From Haliea sp. (GTDB taxonomy: Bacteria > Pseudomonadota > Gammaproteobacteria > Pseudomonadales > Halieaceae), in contig JADJAL010000032.1 in assembly GCA_016704305.1 (NCBI GenBank), positions 16,979 to 80,978 on the forward strand: a stretch of 64,000 bases of DNA, written 5' to 3'. Position 1 is the stretch's first letter, and every line of letters starts with the position of its first letter. Below are positions 26,362 to 34,777 of the stretch, piece by piece. A program made the translations under genes and the position numbers. The notes below the pieces were generated by a model. That model did no database searches. It was not told the DNA's origin and was given only the letters and a program-made list of their open reading frames with translations.

Positions 26362-26949
26362 TCAGCGCAATGCCAAAGCCAGCACCAGCAAGGCGCTGGC
26401 GGTGACCCAGGAACCCAACACTCGCACGGCGACGCGCTGCCACGGTTGCACCAGCAATTCCACTACCCCGGCAATGGCCACCAGGCCGATAGCGGCGCCC
26501 AACCAGGTGCCCAGCAGCGCGGCGAAAGTTTCCTGCCGCGTGTAGTCTGTGACGCATGAATCAACGCCGATCAACAGGCCCAGCCCTGCGCCCATTATTG
26601 CGTACAGTACAACCGGTAATGGCACCTGCAGCGCGACCAGCACACCGCACACGAACGTGACTGACAGCAGCACCGATTCAGCGGAGAGGCCAATAGAGAC
26701 ATCCACCCCCGCGAGCACCAATCCCATCGCCAGCGCTGCGAGGAATGGCGGATAGGAAAACCGCATCGCGCGCACACCGCCCTGCCCCACGAGCAACGCG
26801 AACACCAGCAGCGCCAAGGCATGCGATGGCACCAGCACGGGGTGCAACAGGCCACCGTAGAACTTGGCGACCCCCTCGATGGGACTGTGCGCCAGCGCCA
26901 GTTGCGGCAGGCAGAAGGCGATCAGGCCGAGCGCGCCGCGGCGCAGCAT
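26362..26949 (-). CDS. HupE/UreJ-like membrane protein (second copy)
   Basis: 195 aa with a signal-like N-terminus ending LALAHS and about six transmembrane helices. FYGGLLHPVLVPSHALALLVFALLVGQ parallels the HPL-G-DH motif of HupE, but the histidine pattern differs, so metal specificity may have changed. It follows the canonical hupE-like gene by 3 nt and is surely co-transcribed. Nickel or cobalt uptake is the usual role of the family. Confidence 0.75.
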   Translation of the reverse strand: MLRRGALGLIAFCLPQLALAHSPIEGVAKFYGGLLHPVLVPSHALALLVFALLVGQGGVRAMRFSYPPFLAALAMGLVLAGVDVSIGLSAESVLLSVTFVCGVLVALQVPLPVVLYAIMGAGLGLLIGVDSCVTDYTRQETFAALLGTWLGAAIGLVAIAGVVELLVQPWQRVAVRVLGSWVTASALLVLALALR

Positions 26950-26952
26950 CCG

Positions 26953-27537
26953 TTATACCGCGCGCACCAGGAACACCGCCCCGGCGAGGGCGATGACGAC
27001 GCCGCCTGCACGCACCAGCGTTTTGCCTGAAGGCCAGCGCGTCAGCAGGCCGAAGGTTATGCCGCACAAGTGCAGCAGACCGGTCGCGATGACAAACCCC
27101 AACGCATAGGCCAGGGGGTTGGCCGCGTGCGGCAGTTCGGTGCCGTGCGCGTGGCCATGGAAGATCGCGAAGATGCCCACCAGCACGACCGCCACGCCGA
27201 GCGGCGGGCGCACGGCGAGCAACACCATGCTGCCGAGCACCAGTGCCGATGCCGCGATGCCGATCTCAACCCCGGGCAGGGGAATGCCGATCACGCCAAG
27301 CGCGCCACCGACCGCCATCACGAGCGGAAACGCCACTGGCAAAACCCAGATGGCCGGATAGCCCAGGATTGCGCCCCACAGGCCCACCGCCACCATCGCG
27401 GCGACGTGGTCCCAACCCAGCAGCGGGTGCATGAAGCCACTGCTGAATCCGCCGACAATGCCCGCGCCCTCATGCGCACTCGCGGTTACGGAGAGCACCA
27501 ACAGGAGTATTGTTAAATGGAATTGGCGTAACGACAT
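26953..27537 (-). CDS. HupE/UreJ family metal permease
   Basis: 194 aa from ATG 27537, chosen over the upstream in-frame start because MSLRQFHLTILLLVLSVTASAHEG gives a clean signal peptide with the mature protein starting at histidine. FMHPLLGWDHVAAMVAVGLWGA and AIFHGHAHGTELP are the typical HupE histidine motifs. Secondary nickel/cobalt transporters of this family often serve hydrogenase or urease, neither of which is in the window. Confidence 0.85.
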   Translation of the reverse strand: MSLRQFHLTILLLVLSVTASAHEGAGIVGGFSSGFMHPLLGWDHVAAMVAVGLWGAILGYPAIWVLPVAFPLVMAVGGALGVIGIPLPGVEIGIAASALVLGSMVLLAVRPPLGVAVVLVGIFAIFHGHAHGTELPHAANPLAYALGFVIATGLLHLCGITFGLLTRWPSGKTLVRAGGVVIALAGAVFLVRAV

Positions 27538-27627
27538 TGCGACCTCTAGTGACGGGCGCGCCACTGGCTAGCGCAAAGATGAGTGTCCCAGTGCAATCAG
27601 GTTCTCGGGCCGTGCCGCCTTGCGCGA

Positions 27628-27960
27628 CTAGTAAAACACCACCGCGATCGGCTCGCCTGTAATTTCTTCCAACAAGTCGGTCAACGCGTCGCCCTCGGCT
27701 TCGGTGAGAACGCCGTCTTGCAGTACGCGAGCCAGCAGGGCGTGCAACTCGTCCGCGGGCCATAGCTGCAGCACATCGCCACGCTCCAGCAACCAGTTCC
27801 GGATGAACTCGGCCTCCTTCAGATTGATGGTGCCATCGGCGAGTACGCCCTTGCACAACCCGACAAGCTCATGAATATCGATGGAATTGAAACGTGCTTC
27901 GGACAGCCGCTCGCTGACCTTCTTGCTGTCGTTCTCGTTATGCAGGTTGACTACCGTCAT
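27628..27960 (-). CDS. TerB-like domain protein lacking the usual BRCT tail
   Basis: 110 aa from ATG 27960 with AGGAG upstream; the longer frame adds 17 unlikely residues. RFNSIDIHELVGLCKGVLAD, KEAEFIRNWLLERGDV and LTEAEGDALTDLLEEITGEP match the helical domain that commonly precedes a BRCT domain in bacterial nuclease- or ligase-related proteins. Here the protein stops right after that domain. No BRCT coding sequence is seen in any frame downstream. Either a truncation or a single-domain version. Confidence 0.6.
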   Translation of the reverse strand: MTVVNLHNENDSKKVSERLSEARFNSIDIHELVGLCKGVLADGTINLKEAEFIRNWLLERGDVLQLWPADELHALLARVLQDGVLTEAEGDALTDLLEEITGEPIAVVFY

Positions 27961-28079
27961 TTGCGCACTCCTGTGCATTGGTTGCCGCAGTACTGTAGTT
28001 TGCTGCGCCAAACCGGCAAGTCAACTACACGTGTACCCATTTCAGGATACAGGATGGAACCATCAGCAGTACAGACACG

Positions 28080-28898
28080 CTATGCCATGCTTCTGAAGAA
28101 CTGTTCAGTTCTTGCATCAGTGGGATAGAACGCCTCGATACGCAGTTCGTCCGTGGTGATGTCCTGCGGTGTTCCAAATGTCGAGATCACAGAGAACAGG
28201 CTCAGCGCCAATCCATTGATGTTCAGCTCAAGAGGCAATACGGGGAGCAGTGATTCACCAATGCCGTCGCTTTTGTCCAGCGGTCCTGCGAGCGCAATGA
28301 ATTCCGCCAGCCTGCGCCGCAATTGTGGGTCGCCGGAGGCCAGCGCTTCGCTTTTCAAGCGGCGGACAAATGCCGGTGCCGCCTGTTGCCAGTTGCTGAT
28401 GTAAGGCCGCAGGCCTTGTGGGTGCAGGGTCAATAGCGCCAGGTTGAACTCATCATCAGCGCTGATGCGTTTAAGCATCTCGTTCGGATCGCCGCCGATA
28501 CCCAGCATAAGATCGGCTGCCTTGTTTTTCCTTTTGACATTCCAGAACCGATCGACAACCACCGCCGGCAGCGGTTCATGGTGCAGCAGCACGCGGTTGA
28601 GCGCGTCCAGCACCGGCAGCATGCTCGGCTCCTCCAGCCGTGTTTCGCTGTAGGCGGCTACATAGCCCGCGCACTGCAACAGCACATTGCGCTCGCGCAG
28701 TGGAATCTCCATGGCATCGGACAGGCGCACGATCATGTCGCGACTGGGCTGGCTGCGCCCGGTCTCCAGCCAGCTCACGTGCCGTTGCGAGACATTGGCC
28801 GCCAGCGCCAGGTCCAGTTGCGAGAGTTTCCTGAACTGGCGCCACTGCCGACACAGTGACTGGAAGCTGTGCGGGGCGGCGGGTAAGGGTGACGACAT
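28080..28898 (-). CDS. XRE regulator with MmyB-like ligand-binding domain
   Basis: 272 aa. Helix-turn-helix at the N-terminus (KLSQLDLALAANVSQRHVSW then LETGRSQPSRDMIVRLSDAM). The C-terminal region (PLPAVVVDRFWNVKRKNKAA, FNLALLTLHPQGLRPYISNW) matches the MmyB-like PAS-related domain that binds small ligands. Divergent from the small membrane gene at 29025, with about 125 bp between them, so it may regulate that gene or itself. Confidence 0.9.
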   Translation of the reverse strand: MSSPLPAAPHSFQSLCRQWRQFRKLSQLDLALAANVSQRHVSWLETGRSQPSRDMIVRLSDAMEIPLRERNVLLQCAGYVAAYSETRLEEPSMLPVLDALNRVLLHHEPLPAVVVDRFWNVKRKNKAADLMLGIGGDPNEMLKRISADDEFNLALLTLHPQGLRPYISNWQQAAPAFVRRLKSEALASGDPQLRRRLAEFIALAGPLDKSDGIGESLLPVLPLELNINGLALSLFSVISTFGTPQDITTDELRIEAFYPTDARTEQFFRSMA

Positions 28899-29024
28899 AT
28901 GCTTTCTCCTGTTCGCAGCTCATTCTCGACGCGCGGTGTGAATCGACTCAATAACCTCAGAGGTAATTGCTTCAATTCAGGCGTAGCGGGAGGATACCGT
29001 GAAACCAACCCTTGGGAGATTGTT

Positions 29025-29324
29025 ATGAAATCTGCACGAACGCTCGCCATCATCCTGCTCATTCCCTTTACCGTGCTAACCGCTTATGCCGTTATGCAGG
29101 TCGGCTACATCGGTATCTTCGACTACCACCGCCACAGTCCCGCCGGCTGGCAGGTATTCGCCGACCTGGTGATCGCCCTGGTGCTGGTGTTGCTGTGGCT
29201 GGTTCCACATGCAAAAAAATCTGGTCGCAATCCCTGGCCATGGGTCGTGCTGACCTTGTTGCTGGGGTCATTTGGTCCGCTGGTGTATCTGGTGTTGGCA
29301 GGAAAGCAACCGCTTGATGAGTAG
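29025..29324 (+). CDS. Small three-helix membrane protein
   Basis: 99 aa from ATG 29025, with GGGAG upstream. Three hydrophobic segments: residues 7-25, 41-60 and 69-90. The pattern FDYHRHSPAGWQVFADLVIA, then WPWVVLTLLLGSFGPLVYL resembles DUF2834-type small proteins of unknown function. Divergent from the XRE regulator. Confidence 0.65.
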   Translation: MKSARTLAIILLIPFTVLTAYAVMQVGYIGIFDYHRHSPAGWQVFADLVIALVLVLLWLVPHAKKSGRNPWPWVVLTLLLGSFGPLVYLVLAGKQPLDE

Positions 29325-29477
29325 GACCAGCACGTTTCAGGAATTGAAATAGTGGATTGTCATTTCTGGTGATTCCGCATCGCATGCGTTAGGCGGAACA
29401 TGCACTCCAACAGCACGGGCCATTTCAGTACCGGCGCCGCGCTGCCCATTCACTCACTGGAACTATTGGAGCTCACC

Positions 29478-30107
29478 ATGTCGACGCAATCGGTAAAACT
29501 GTACCGCCACCCCCTTTCCGGCCACTCACACCGCGTGGAATTGTTACTCTCGATTCTGCAGGTGCCCACGCAACTGATCGACGTGGACCTGCTCGCCGGC
29601 GCCCACAAGCAGCCGGACTTTCTCGCCATGAATGCTTTCGGCCAGGTGCCCGTTCTGGACGATAACGGCGTGGTGCTGGCCGACTCCAACGCCGCACTGG
29701 TCTACCTGGCGCGTACCTACGGGAATGACCGATGGTTGCCGACTGATCCCGCGGGCGCCGCCGCCGTGCAACGCTGGCTTTCCGTCGCCGCCGGACAGAT
29801 TGCGGGCGGCCCGGCCAGCGCGCGCCTCGTCACGGTGTTTGGCGCTCCCTACAACGCGGAAGAGCTTATCGCCCGCTCGCATGCGCTGCTGAAAGTCCTG
29901 GAGGGCGAGCTGGGCCAGCGCCACTTTCTGGTCGGCAACGAGGCCACCATCGCGGATATCGCCGCGTACGCCTATATTGCCCACGCGCCGGAAGGCAATG
30001 TGTCGCTGGCGGAGTATCCGCAGGTGCGCGCATGGCTGGCCCGCATCGAGGCGCTGCCAGGGTTTGTGCCGATGCAGAAGACACTGGTAGGCCTGCAATG
30101 CGCCTAG
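29478..30107 (+). CDS. Glutathione S-transferase family protein
   Basis: 209 aa. The thioredoxin-fold N-terminal domain has VKLYRHPLSGHSHRVELLLS, NAFGQVPVLDD and LADSNAALVYLA (glutathione-binding ESxAI-like site as DSNAA). The C-terminal helical domain has FLVGNEATIADIAAYAY. Start at ATG 29478 because upstream sequence is not family-like. Its last 10 nt overlap the fused redox gene, making a coupled pair. Confidence 0.9.
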   Translation: MSTQSVKLYRHPLSGHSHRVELLLSILQVPTQLIDVDLLAGAHKQPDFLAMNAFGQVPVLDDNGVVLADSNAALVYLARTYGNDRWLPTDPAGAAAVQRWLSVAAGQIAGGPASARLVTVFGAPYNAEELIARSHALLKVLEGELGQRHFLVGNEATIADIAAYAYIAHAPEGNVSLAEYPQVRAWLARIEALPGFVPMQKTLVGLQCA

Positions 30108-32203
30108 GTGATTCCACGCCCTCACCCTCACCCTTTCATGAGGGTGAGAAACGCCTGCAGGCGCGGGCGGGAGTGGCTGAACGCATGGAGAGCTTTGGTC
30201 GCCGGGTGATCCGCGACCACATGCCGCAGCAGCACCAGGACTTCTACCGACAGCTGCCGTTCATCCTGCTCGGCGCGGTCGATGCAGACGGACGGCCCTG
30301 GGCCAGCCTCATGGAGGCCAACCCCGGATTTGCCCATGCCACCGACGACAGGCACCTTGCGCTGGACGCAGGGCTTGCCGCCGACGACCCGGTTGCGGCA
30401 ACGCTGGTGGAGGGCGCGGCAATCGGCCTGCTGGGCATAGAACTGCAGAGCCGTCGCCGCAACCGTTTGAATGGCAGGATACAGCGCGCCAACGGTGGCG
30501 GCATCAGCGTGGCGGTAGAGCATGCCTTCGGCAACTGTCCGCAATACATCTCCGCGCGCGAACCGCGCTTTGCCACTGATCCGCGTGAATTCCGGCGGCA
30601 GCAAGCGGATGCAGGCGCGACGCGCGTGGAGGCCCGCAGTTTTGCCGACATCGACGCGCGTGCGCGCGCCATGGTCGATGCCGCCGATACGTTTTTCGTC
30701 GCCAGCTATGTGGACATCGACGGGCAGGCGCAGCGCCGCAGCGTGGACGTTTCCCATCGCGGCGGCAAACCCGGTTTCGTGCGCCGCGAAGGCGACCTGC
30801 TGAGCATTCCGGATTTCGCCGGCAACCTGCACTTCAACACCCTGGGCAACCTGCTGCTCAATCCGCAGGCGGGATTGCTGTTCATCGACTTTGACAACGG
30901 CGATGTGTTGCAGGTCAGCGGCCGCACCACGCTTGTACTTGACGGTGCGGACGTGGCGGCCTTCCAGGGTGCCGAGCGCCTGTGGACGGTGCAGGTTGAA
31001 CGCATTGTCTATCGCCCTGCCGCGCTCGCGCTGCGCTGGGCGTTCAGGGAAAGCTCGCCCAATAACCTGTTGACCGGCAGCTGGCAGGAAGCCCTGGCGC
31101 GCCAGCGCGCGCAGGCGCTGCGCACCCGCTGGCGTCCGTTTCGCGTCGCACGTATCGAGGACGAGAGCGCCAACATTCGCTCCTTCTACCTGGAACCAAC
31201 TGACGGCGCCGGCATACCCGCATTCGAGAGCGGCCAGCACCTTCCGGTGCGTGTCGTCCCATCGGGTGACGGCGTCGAGGTCATCCGCACATACAGTATC
31301 TCCAGCGCACCGTCGGACGCTTGCCTGCGGATCAGCGTGAAGCGCCAGGGCCTGGTCTCCAGCTTCCTGCACGACCATGTACGGGTCGGCAGCATTCTTC
31401 AGGCAAGGGCCCCGCAGGGAACGTTTGTCGTCGACGCCAGCGTGCACAGGCCACTGGTGTTGCTGGCCGCTGGCGTGGGCGTCACGCCGCTACTATCCAT
31501 GCTGCGCCATGTGGTGTACGAGGGACAGCGCACGCGCCGCACCCGTCCCACCTATTTTTTCCAGTCGGCGCGCAACCTGGCCGAGCGCCCGTTCGCCGCG
31601 GAGCTGGCGCAGTTGGCGGCAATCGCAGGCAACAGCCTGCGCACCTGCCAGATACTCAGCGCGCCGGAAGGCAGCGCCCGTACTGACAAGCACTTTGACG
31701 TTGCCGGGCGAATGGATATCGAGTTACTCAAGGCATGGCTGCCGTTTGACGACTATGACTTTTACCTGTGCGGACCAACCCCGTTTACGCAACAGCTCTA
31801 CGACGCGCTGCGCGCGATGCACATTCCCGATTTGCGCATCCACGCCGAAAGCTTTGGTCCATCCGCCCTGGCGCGAAAACCGGACGAGGGGGCCGCGCCA
31901 ACTGTGGCACAACCACCTGCCGCTGCCACGCCCGTAGCCGTTCTTTTCGCGCACTCTGCCAAGGAGGCGCGCTGGACTCCCGGCGCTGGCACCCTGCTGG
32001 AGCTGGCTGAGGCGCGCGGACTCAACCCACCCTACAGTTGCCGCAACGGCGTGTGTGGCACCTGCAGCACGCGCATCGTCAATGGCGCCGTGCATTATCC
32101 GCAGCCGCCCCAGGCCTCACCCCCAGCAGGCGAGGTACTGCTCTGCTGCGCAGTGCCCGCCGCGTTGAGTGAGCCCGGTGGCAGCCTGGTGCTCGATCTG
32201 TAA
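30098..32203 (+). CDS. Three-domain protein: PNPOx-like FMN domain, FNR reductase, 2Fe-2S ferredoxin
   Basis: 701 aa from ATG 30098. Residues about 35-310 form a pyridoxamine-phosphate-oxidase-like split barrel (FILLGAVDADGRPWASLM; NLHFNTLGNLLLNPQAGLLF). Residues about 340-590 are a ferredoxin-reductase module (RTYSISSAP for FAD, LLAAGVGVTPLLSML for NAD(P)H, FYLCGPTPFTQQL). The C-terminus is a plant-type ferredoxin with C648, C653, C656 and C683/C684. Electrons could run from NAD(P)H through FAD to 2Fe-2S or to the barrel. The partner GST suggests a detoxification or reductive dehalogenation-like role, which is inference. Confidence 0.9.
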   Translation: MRLGDSTPSPSPFHEGEKRLQARAGVAERMESFGRRVIRDHMPQQHQDFYRQLPFILLGAVDADGRPWASLMEANPGFAHATDDRHLALDAGLAADDPVAATLVEGAAIGLLGIELQSRRRNRLNGRIQRANGGGISVAVEHAFGNCPQYISAREPRFATDPREFRRQQADAGATRVEARSFADIDARARAMVDAADTFFVASYVDIDGQAQRRSVDVSHRGGKPGFVRREGDLLSIPDFAGNLHFNTLGNLLLNPQAGLLFIDFDNGDVLQVSGRTTLVLDGADVAAFQGAERLWTVQVERIVYRPAALALRWAFRESSPNNLLTGSWQEALARQRAQALRTRWRPFRVARIEDESANIRSFYLEPTDGAGIPAFESGQHLPVRVVPSGDGVEVIRTYSISSAPSDACLRISVKRQGLVSSFLHDHVRVGSILQARAPQGTFVVDASVHRPLVLLAAGVGVTPLLSMLRHVVYEGQRTRRTRPTYFFQSARNLAERPFAAELAQLAAIAGNSLRTCQILSAPEGSARTDKHFDVAGRMDIELLKAWLPFDDYDFYLCGPTPFTQQLYDALRAMHIPDLRIHAESFGPSALARKPDEGAAPTVAQPPAAATPVAVLFAHSAKEARWTPGAGTLLELAEARGLNPPYSCRNGVCGTCSTRIVNGAVHYPQPPQASPPAGEVLLCCAVPAALSEPGGSLVLDL

Positions 32204-32244
32204 CTTACCCACACCCTACTTCCGCCTACCCAAGGAGATGCCAC

Positions 32245-32721
32245 ATGCCAGCACACGAGTCACGCCCGCCCCTGCCACCCTTTACACGCGAGACCGCGCA
32301 GCAGAAAGTGCGCATGGCCGAGGACGGTTGGAACAGTCGCGACCCCCAGCGCGTTGCCCTGGCCTACACAACTGACAGCCAGTGGCGCAATCGCGCCGAG
32401 TTTCCGCGCGGTCGGGAACAGATCGTCGAGTTCCTGCAACGCAAGTGGGCACGCGAACTCGACTACCGGCTGATCAAAGAGTTGTGGGCTTATGCAGGCA
32501 ATCGTATCGCCGTGCGCTTCGCCTACGAATACCACGACGACAGCGGCCATTGGTTCCGCGCCTATGGCAACGAAAACTGGGAATTCGACACCGACGGCCT
32601 GATGCGCCTGCGCATCGCCAGCATCAACGAGCACCCGATTGCGGAAAGTGAGCGCAAATTCTATTGGCCGCTGGGTCGCCGTCCGGATGATCATGCTGGT
32701 CTTTCCGAACTGGGTCTTTAG
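32245..32721 (+). CDS. NTF2-like DUF1348 family protein
   Basis: 158 aa. RMAEDGWNSRDPQRVALAYT, FPRGREQIVEFLQRKWAREL, RFAYEYHDDSGHWFRAYGNE and KFYWPLGRRPDDHAGLSELG follow the DUF1348 family closely. The fold is a cone-shaped NTF2-like domain; the function is unknown. AAGGAG stands before ATG 32245. It follows the fused redox gene by 41 bp and precedes a second GST, so it is probably in the same operon. Confidence 0.88.
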   Translation: MPAHESRPPLPPFTRETAQQKVRMAEDGWNSRDPQRVALAYTTDSQWRNRAEFPRGREQIVEFLQRKWARELDYRLIKELWAYAGNRIAVRFAYEYHDDSGHWFRAYGNENWEFDTDGLMRLRIASINEHPIAESERKFYWPLGRRPDDHAGLSELGL

Positions 32722-32741
32722 TGATGCCAAAGGAGAAGACC

Positions 32742-33360
32742 ATGATGGATGTCTACACCAGCCCAACACCCAACGGCATCAAGGTGCCCATCGCGCTCGA
32801 AGAGCTCGGCTTGCCTTATCGCCTGCATCGCGTTGACTTAAGCCGGGGCGGCATCGCAGTCCCGGAGCTGGTGGCGATCAATCCGAATGCAAAGATTCCC
32901 GCGATCATTGACAGGCTTGCCGACGGCCAATCCGTGCCCATGTTTGAATCCGGCGCAATCCTGCTCTATCTCGCCGGGCTAAAACCGGGCCTTGTTCCCA
33001 CTGCCGCGATTGCGCATGCCTCCACGCTCAGCTGGCTGTTTCTGCAGGTTGCTGGCCTCGGGCCGAATTTTGGCAATGCCGGATTTTTCTTGCGAAATGA
33101 CCCATCGAACCGGGTCGCCATCGAGCGATTCCAGGGGGAGGCGCGGCGTCATCTTGCATTGCTTGAACAGCGGCTTGCCGAATGCGAGTGGCTTAACGGT
33201 GAGAGCTATTCGATAGCGGATATCGCACATTTTGGCTGGGTCAGGTCAGCCGCCTATGCAGGGCTTAAGCTTTCCCGAGCATCCGTTTGCGAATGCATGG
33301 GTCGAACGCATCGAACAGCGGGAAACTGTTCGGCGCGCCATCGAGCGATGCAAGGGCTAG
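32742..33360 (+). CDS. Glutathione S-transferase, frameshifted near its end
   Basis: Start at ATG 32742 because AAGGAGAAG precedes it (ATG 32745 is next to it). MDVYTSPTPNGIKVPIALEE, NPNAKIPAIID and FESGAILLYLA make the thioredoxin-like domain; LNGESYSIADIAHFGWV belongs to the helical domain. Near 33268-33274 the frame must shift by one base, after which EHPFANAWVERIEQR and a stop at 33358-33360 complete a normal C-terminus. Without the shift a non-homologous tail runs on to 33431. The indel is next to a CCC run. Confidence 0.8.
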
Positions 33361-33380
33361 AGTCCGGTTTGAGTCGAGGA

Positions 33381-33674
33381 TTATCCGGGCTTACGCTCGC
33401 CACGCGGTATCAACCGCGTTCCCGCTGCTGATTCCTCCATCTCCGCGAGTTCCGCCAGTATTCGCCGGCAGTCCTCCAGATAACGTTCGCCAGCCGCAGT
33501 CAGGCTCACGCGGCGCGTGGTCCTGGCAAGCAACGGCGTGCCGATGCGCTCCTCCAGCGCCGCCACTGCGCGTGTAGCAGTCGGCGGAGACACGTTCAGT
33601 CGGCGCGCTGCGGCGACAAAACTGCGCTCATCGGCGACCGCAAGAAATACCCTCATCTCCCGAAACCGATCCAT
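33381..33674 (-). pseudogene. LysR regulator reduced to its DNA-binding domain
   Basis: 97 aa from ATG 33674. MDRFREMRVFLAVADERSFV and ARRLNVSPPTATRAVAALEE are a standard LysR winged helix-turn-helix, close to the regulator at 38467. The effector domain of about 200 residues is missing; the frame ends shortly after LAELAEMEESAAGTR, about 20 bp from the end of the convergent GST gene. Probably truncated when the GST operon arrived, though a stand-alone DNA-binding protein cannot be excluded. Confidence 0.65.
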
Positions 33675-33880
33675 TGCGTAGTCCTGTGGGAAAAATTCAC
33701 GTCGAGCAGATGGGTGCCATGATCGCAGCATCGTGCGATTCCATCCATTACAGGATTCGCAATAGTGTCTTGCGCTCCCTGGCCGTTCTCCACACAGCGC
33801 GCATTTCCTATAGTGCGGCAACGTCGCGCTTTAAGGTGCGAACGGAATTCTCACCAACACACCCTATCGAGGAAATCACA

Positions 33881-34390
33881 ATGTCTATTCTCATGAAACG
33901 ATCAGCACTCGCCGGTTCACTCGCCCTTGCAATCGCCTTTGGCGGAGCTGCGGCGTTCATTTCCGCACCGGGCTTTGCCTACGACGAAACATCGACCGCG
34001 TCGATCAACGTCGACCAACAAGATGTCATCCTGAAGGGCTACGACGCAGTTGCCTACTTCAAAGAGGGCGCGCCTGTCCAGGGCAGCAAGGAGTTCTCGG
34101 CGAGCTACGAAGGCAGCACTTACCTGTTCGCCTCGGCTGAAAACCGCGACGCCTTCAAGGCCGATCCAGCACATTACGCGCCGCAGTTCGGCGGGTTCTG
34201 CGCGATGGGCGCGGCGCTTGGCAAGAAGCTGGATGTGGACCCCTCGCAGTTCAAGGTGGTCGATGGAAAGCTGTACCTGAATGTCAACGCAGACGTGTTC
34301 AAGAAGTGGGAAACCGACATTCCCGGACATATCGCGCAAGCCAACGCCAATTGGCCAGGCATCAAGGACAAGGCGCCCAACACCTTGTAA
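33881..34390 (+). CDS. Exported YHS-domain protein
   Basis: 169 aa from ATG 33881 with GAGGAAA upstream. Signal peptide residues about 1-32 (ending APGFA). The YHS-type domain is seen in LKGYDAVAYFKEGAPVQGSK, YLFASAENRDAFKADPAHYA, FGGFCAMGAALGKKLDVDP and VVDGKLYLNVNADV. YHS proteins are small, often near metal-transport genes and proposed to bind copper or other metals. Placed 67 bp before bufA1, so a joint role in copper handling is reasonable. Confidence 0.85.
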   Translation: MSILMKRSALAGSLALAIAFGGAAAFISAPGFAYDETSTASINVDQQDVILKGYDAVAYFKEGAPVQGSKEFSASYEGSTYLFASAENRDAFKADPAHYAPQFGGFCAMGAALGKKLDVDPSQFKVVDGKLYLNVNADVFKKWETDIPGHIAQANANWPGIKDKAPNTL

Positions 34391-34457
34391 TTGAAGCATG
34401 CAAGCTCGGTCCGCAGCACACGCTGCGGACCGTCACACACACCAAAGGAGTATTTCC

Positions 34458-34751
34458 ATGAAACGACGTGAATTCACATCAACACTTGCCGCGGCCCTGC
34501 TCGGCGCACTGGCCACCAGCAACGCGACGCAGGCCGCCGAAGCAATGGCCGTCAATGACGGCAAGGAAAAATGCTACGGCATCTCTCTCGCCGGACAGAA
34601 CGACTGCGCCGCAGGACCCGGCACATCATGCGCCGGCACCTCGAAGATCGACTACCAGGGCAACGCCTGGAAGCTGGTGCCAACCGGCACCTGCACATCG
34701 ATCAAGACGCCGTCCGGCACCGGATCACTCAGTCCGGTCACAGGTCGCTGA
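34458..34751 (+). CDS. bufA1: Bufferin precursor BufA1 (DUF2282)
   Basis: 97 aa, AAGGAG before ATG 34458. Signal peptide about residues 1-27, then a core with four cysteines: C39 (KEKCYGI), C50 (GQNDCAAGPG), C58 (TSCAGTS) and C79 (PTGTC). This is the DUF2282 signature. In characterised bufferins, selected core cysteines are modified to 5-thiooxazoles by the MNIO enzyme, and the exported product binds copper in the periplasm. The processing genes bufB and bufC follow at once. Confidence 0.93.
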   Translation: MKRREFTSTLAAALLGALATSNATQAAEAMAVNDGKEKCYGISLAGQNDCAAGPGTSCAGTSKIDYQGNAWKLVPTGTCTSIKTPSGTGSLSPVTGR

Positions 34752-34777
34752 AGCCAGGTACAGCGGAGATCCCTGAC

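Noticed and set aside
30128..31447. 439-codon frame on the minus strand
   Set aside because: Shadow of the three-domain redox gene, which has clear motifs on the plus strand.
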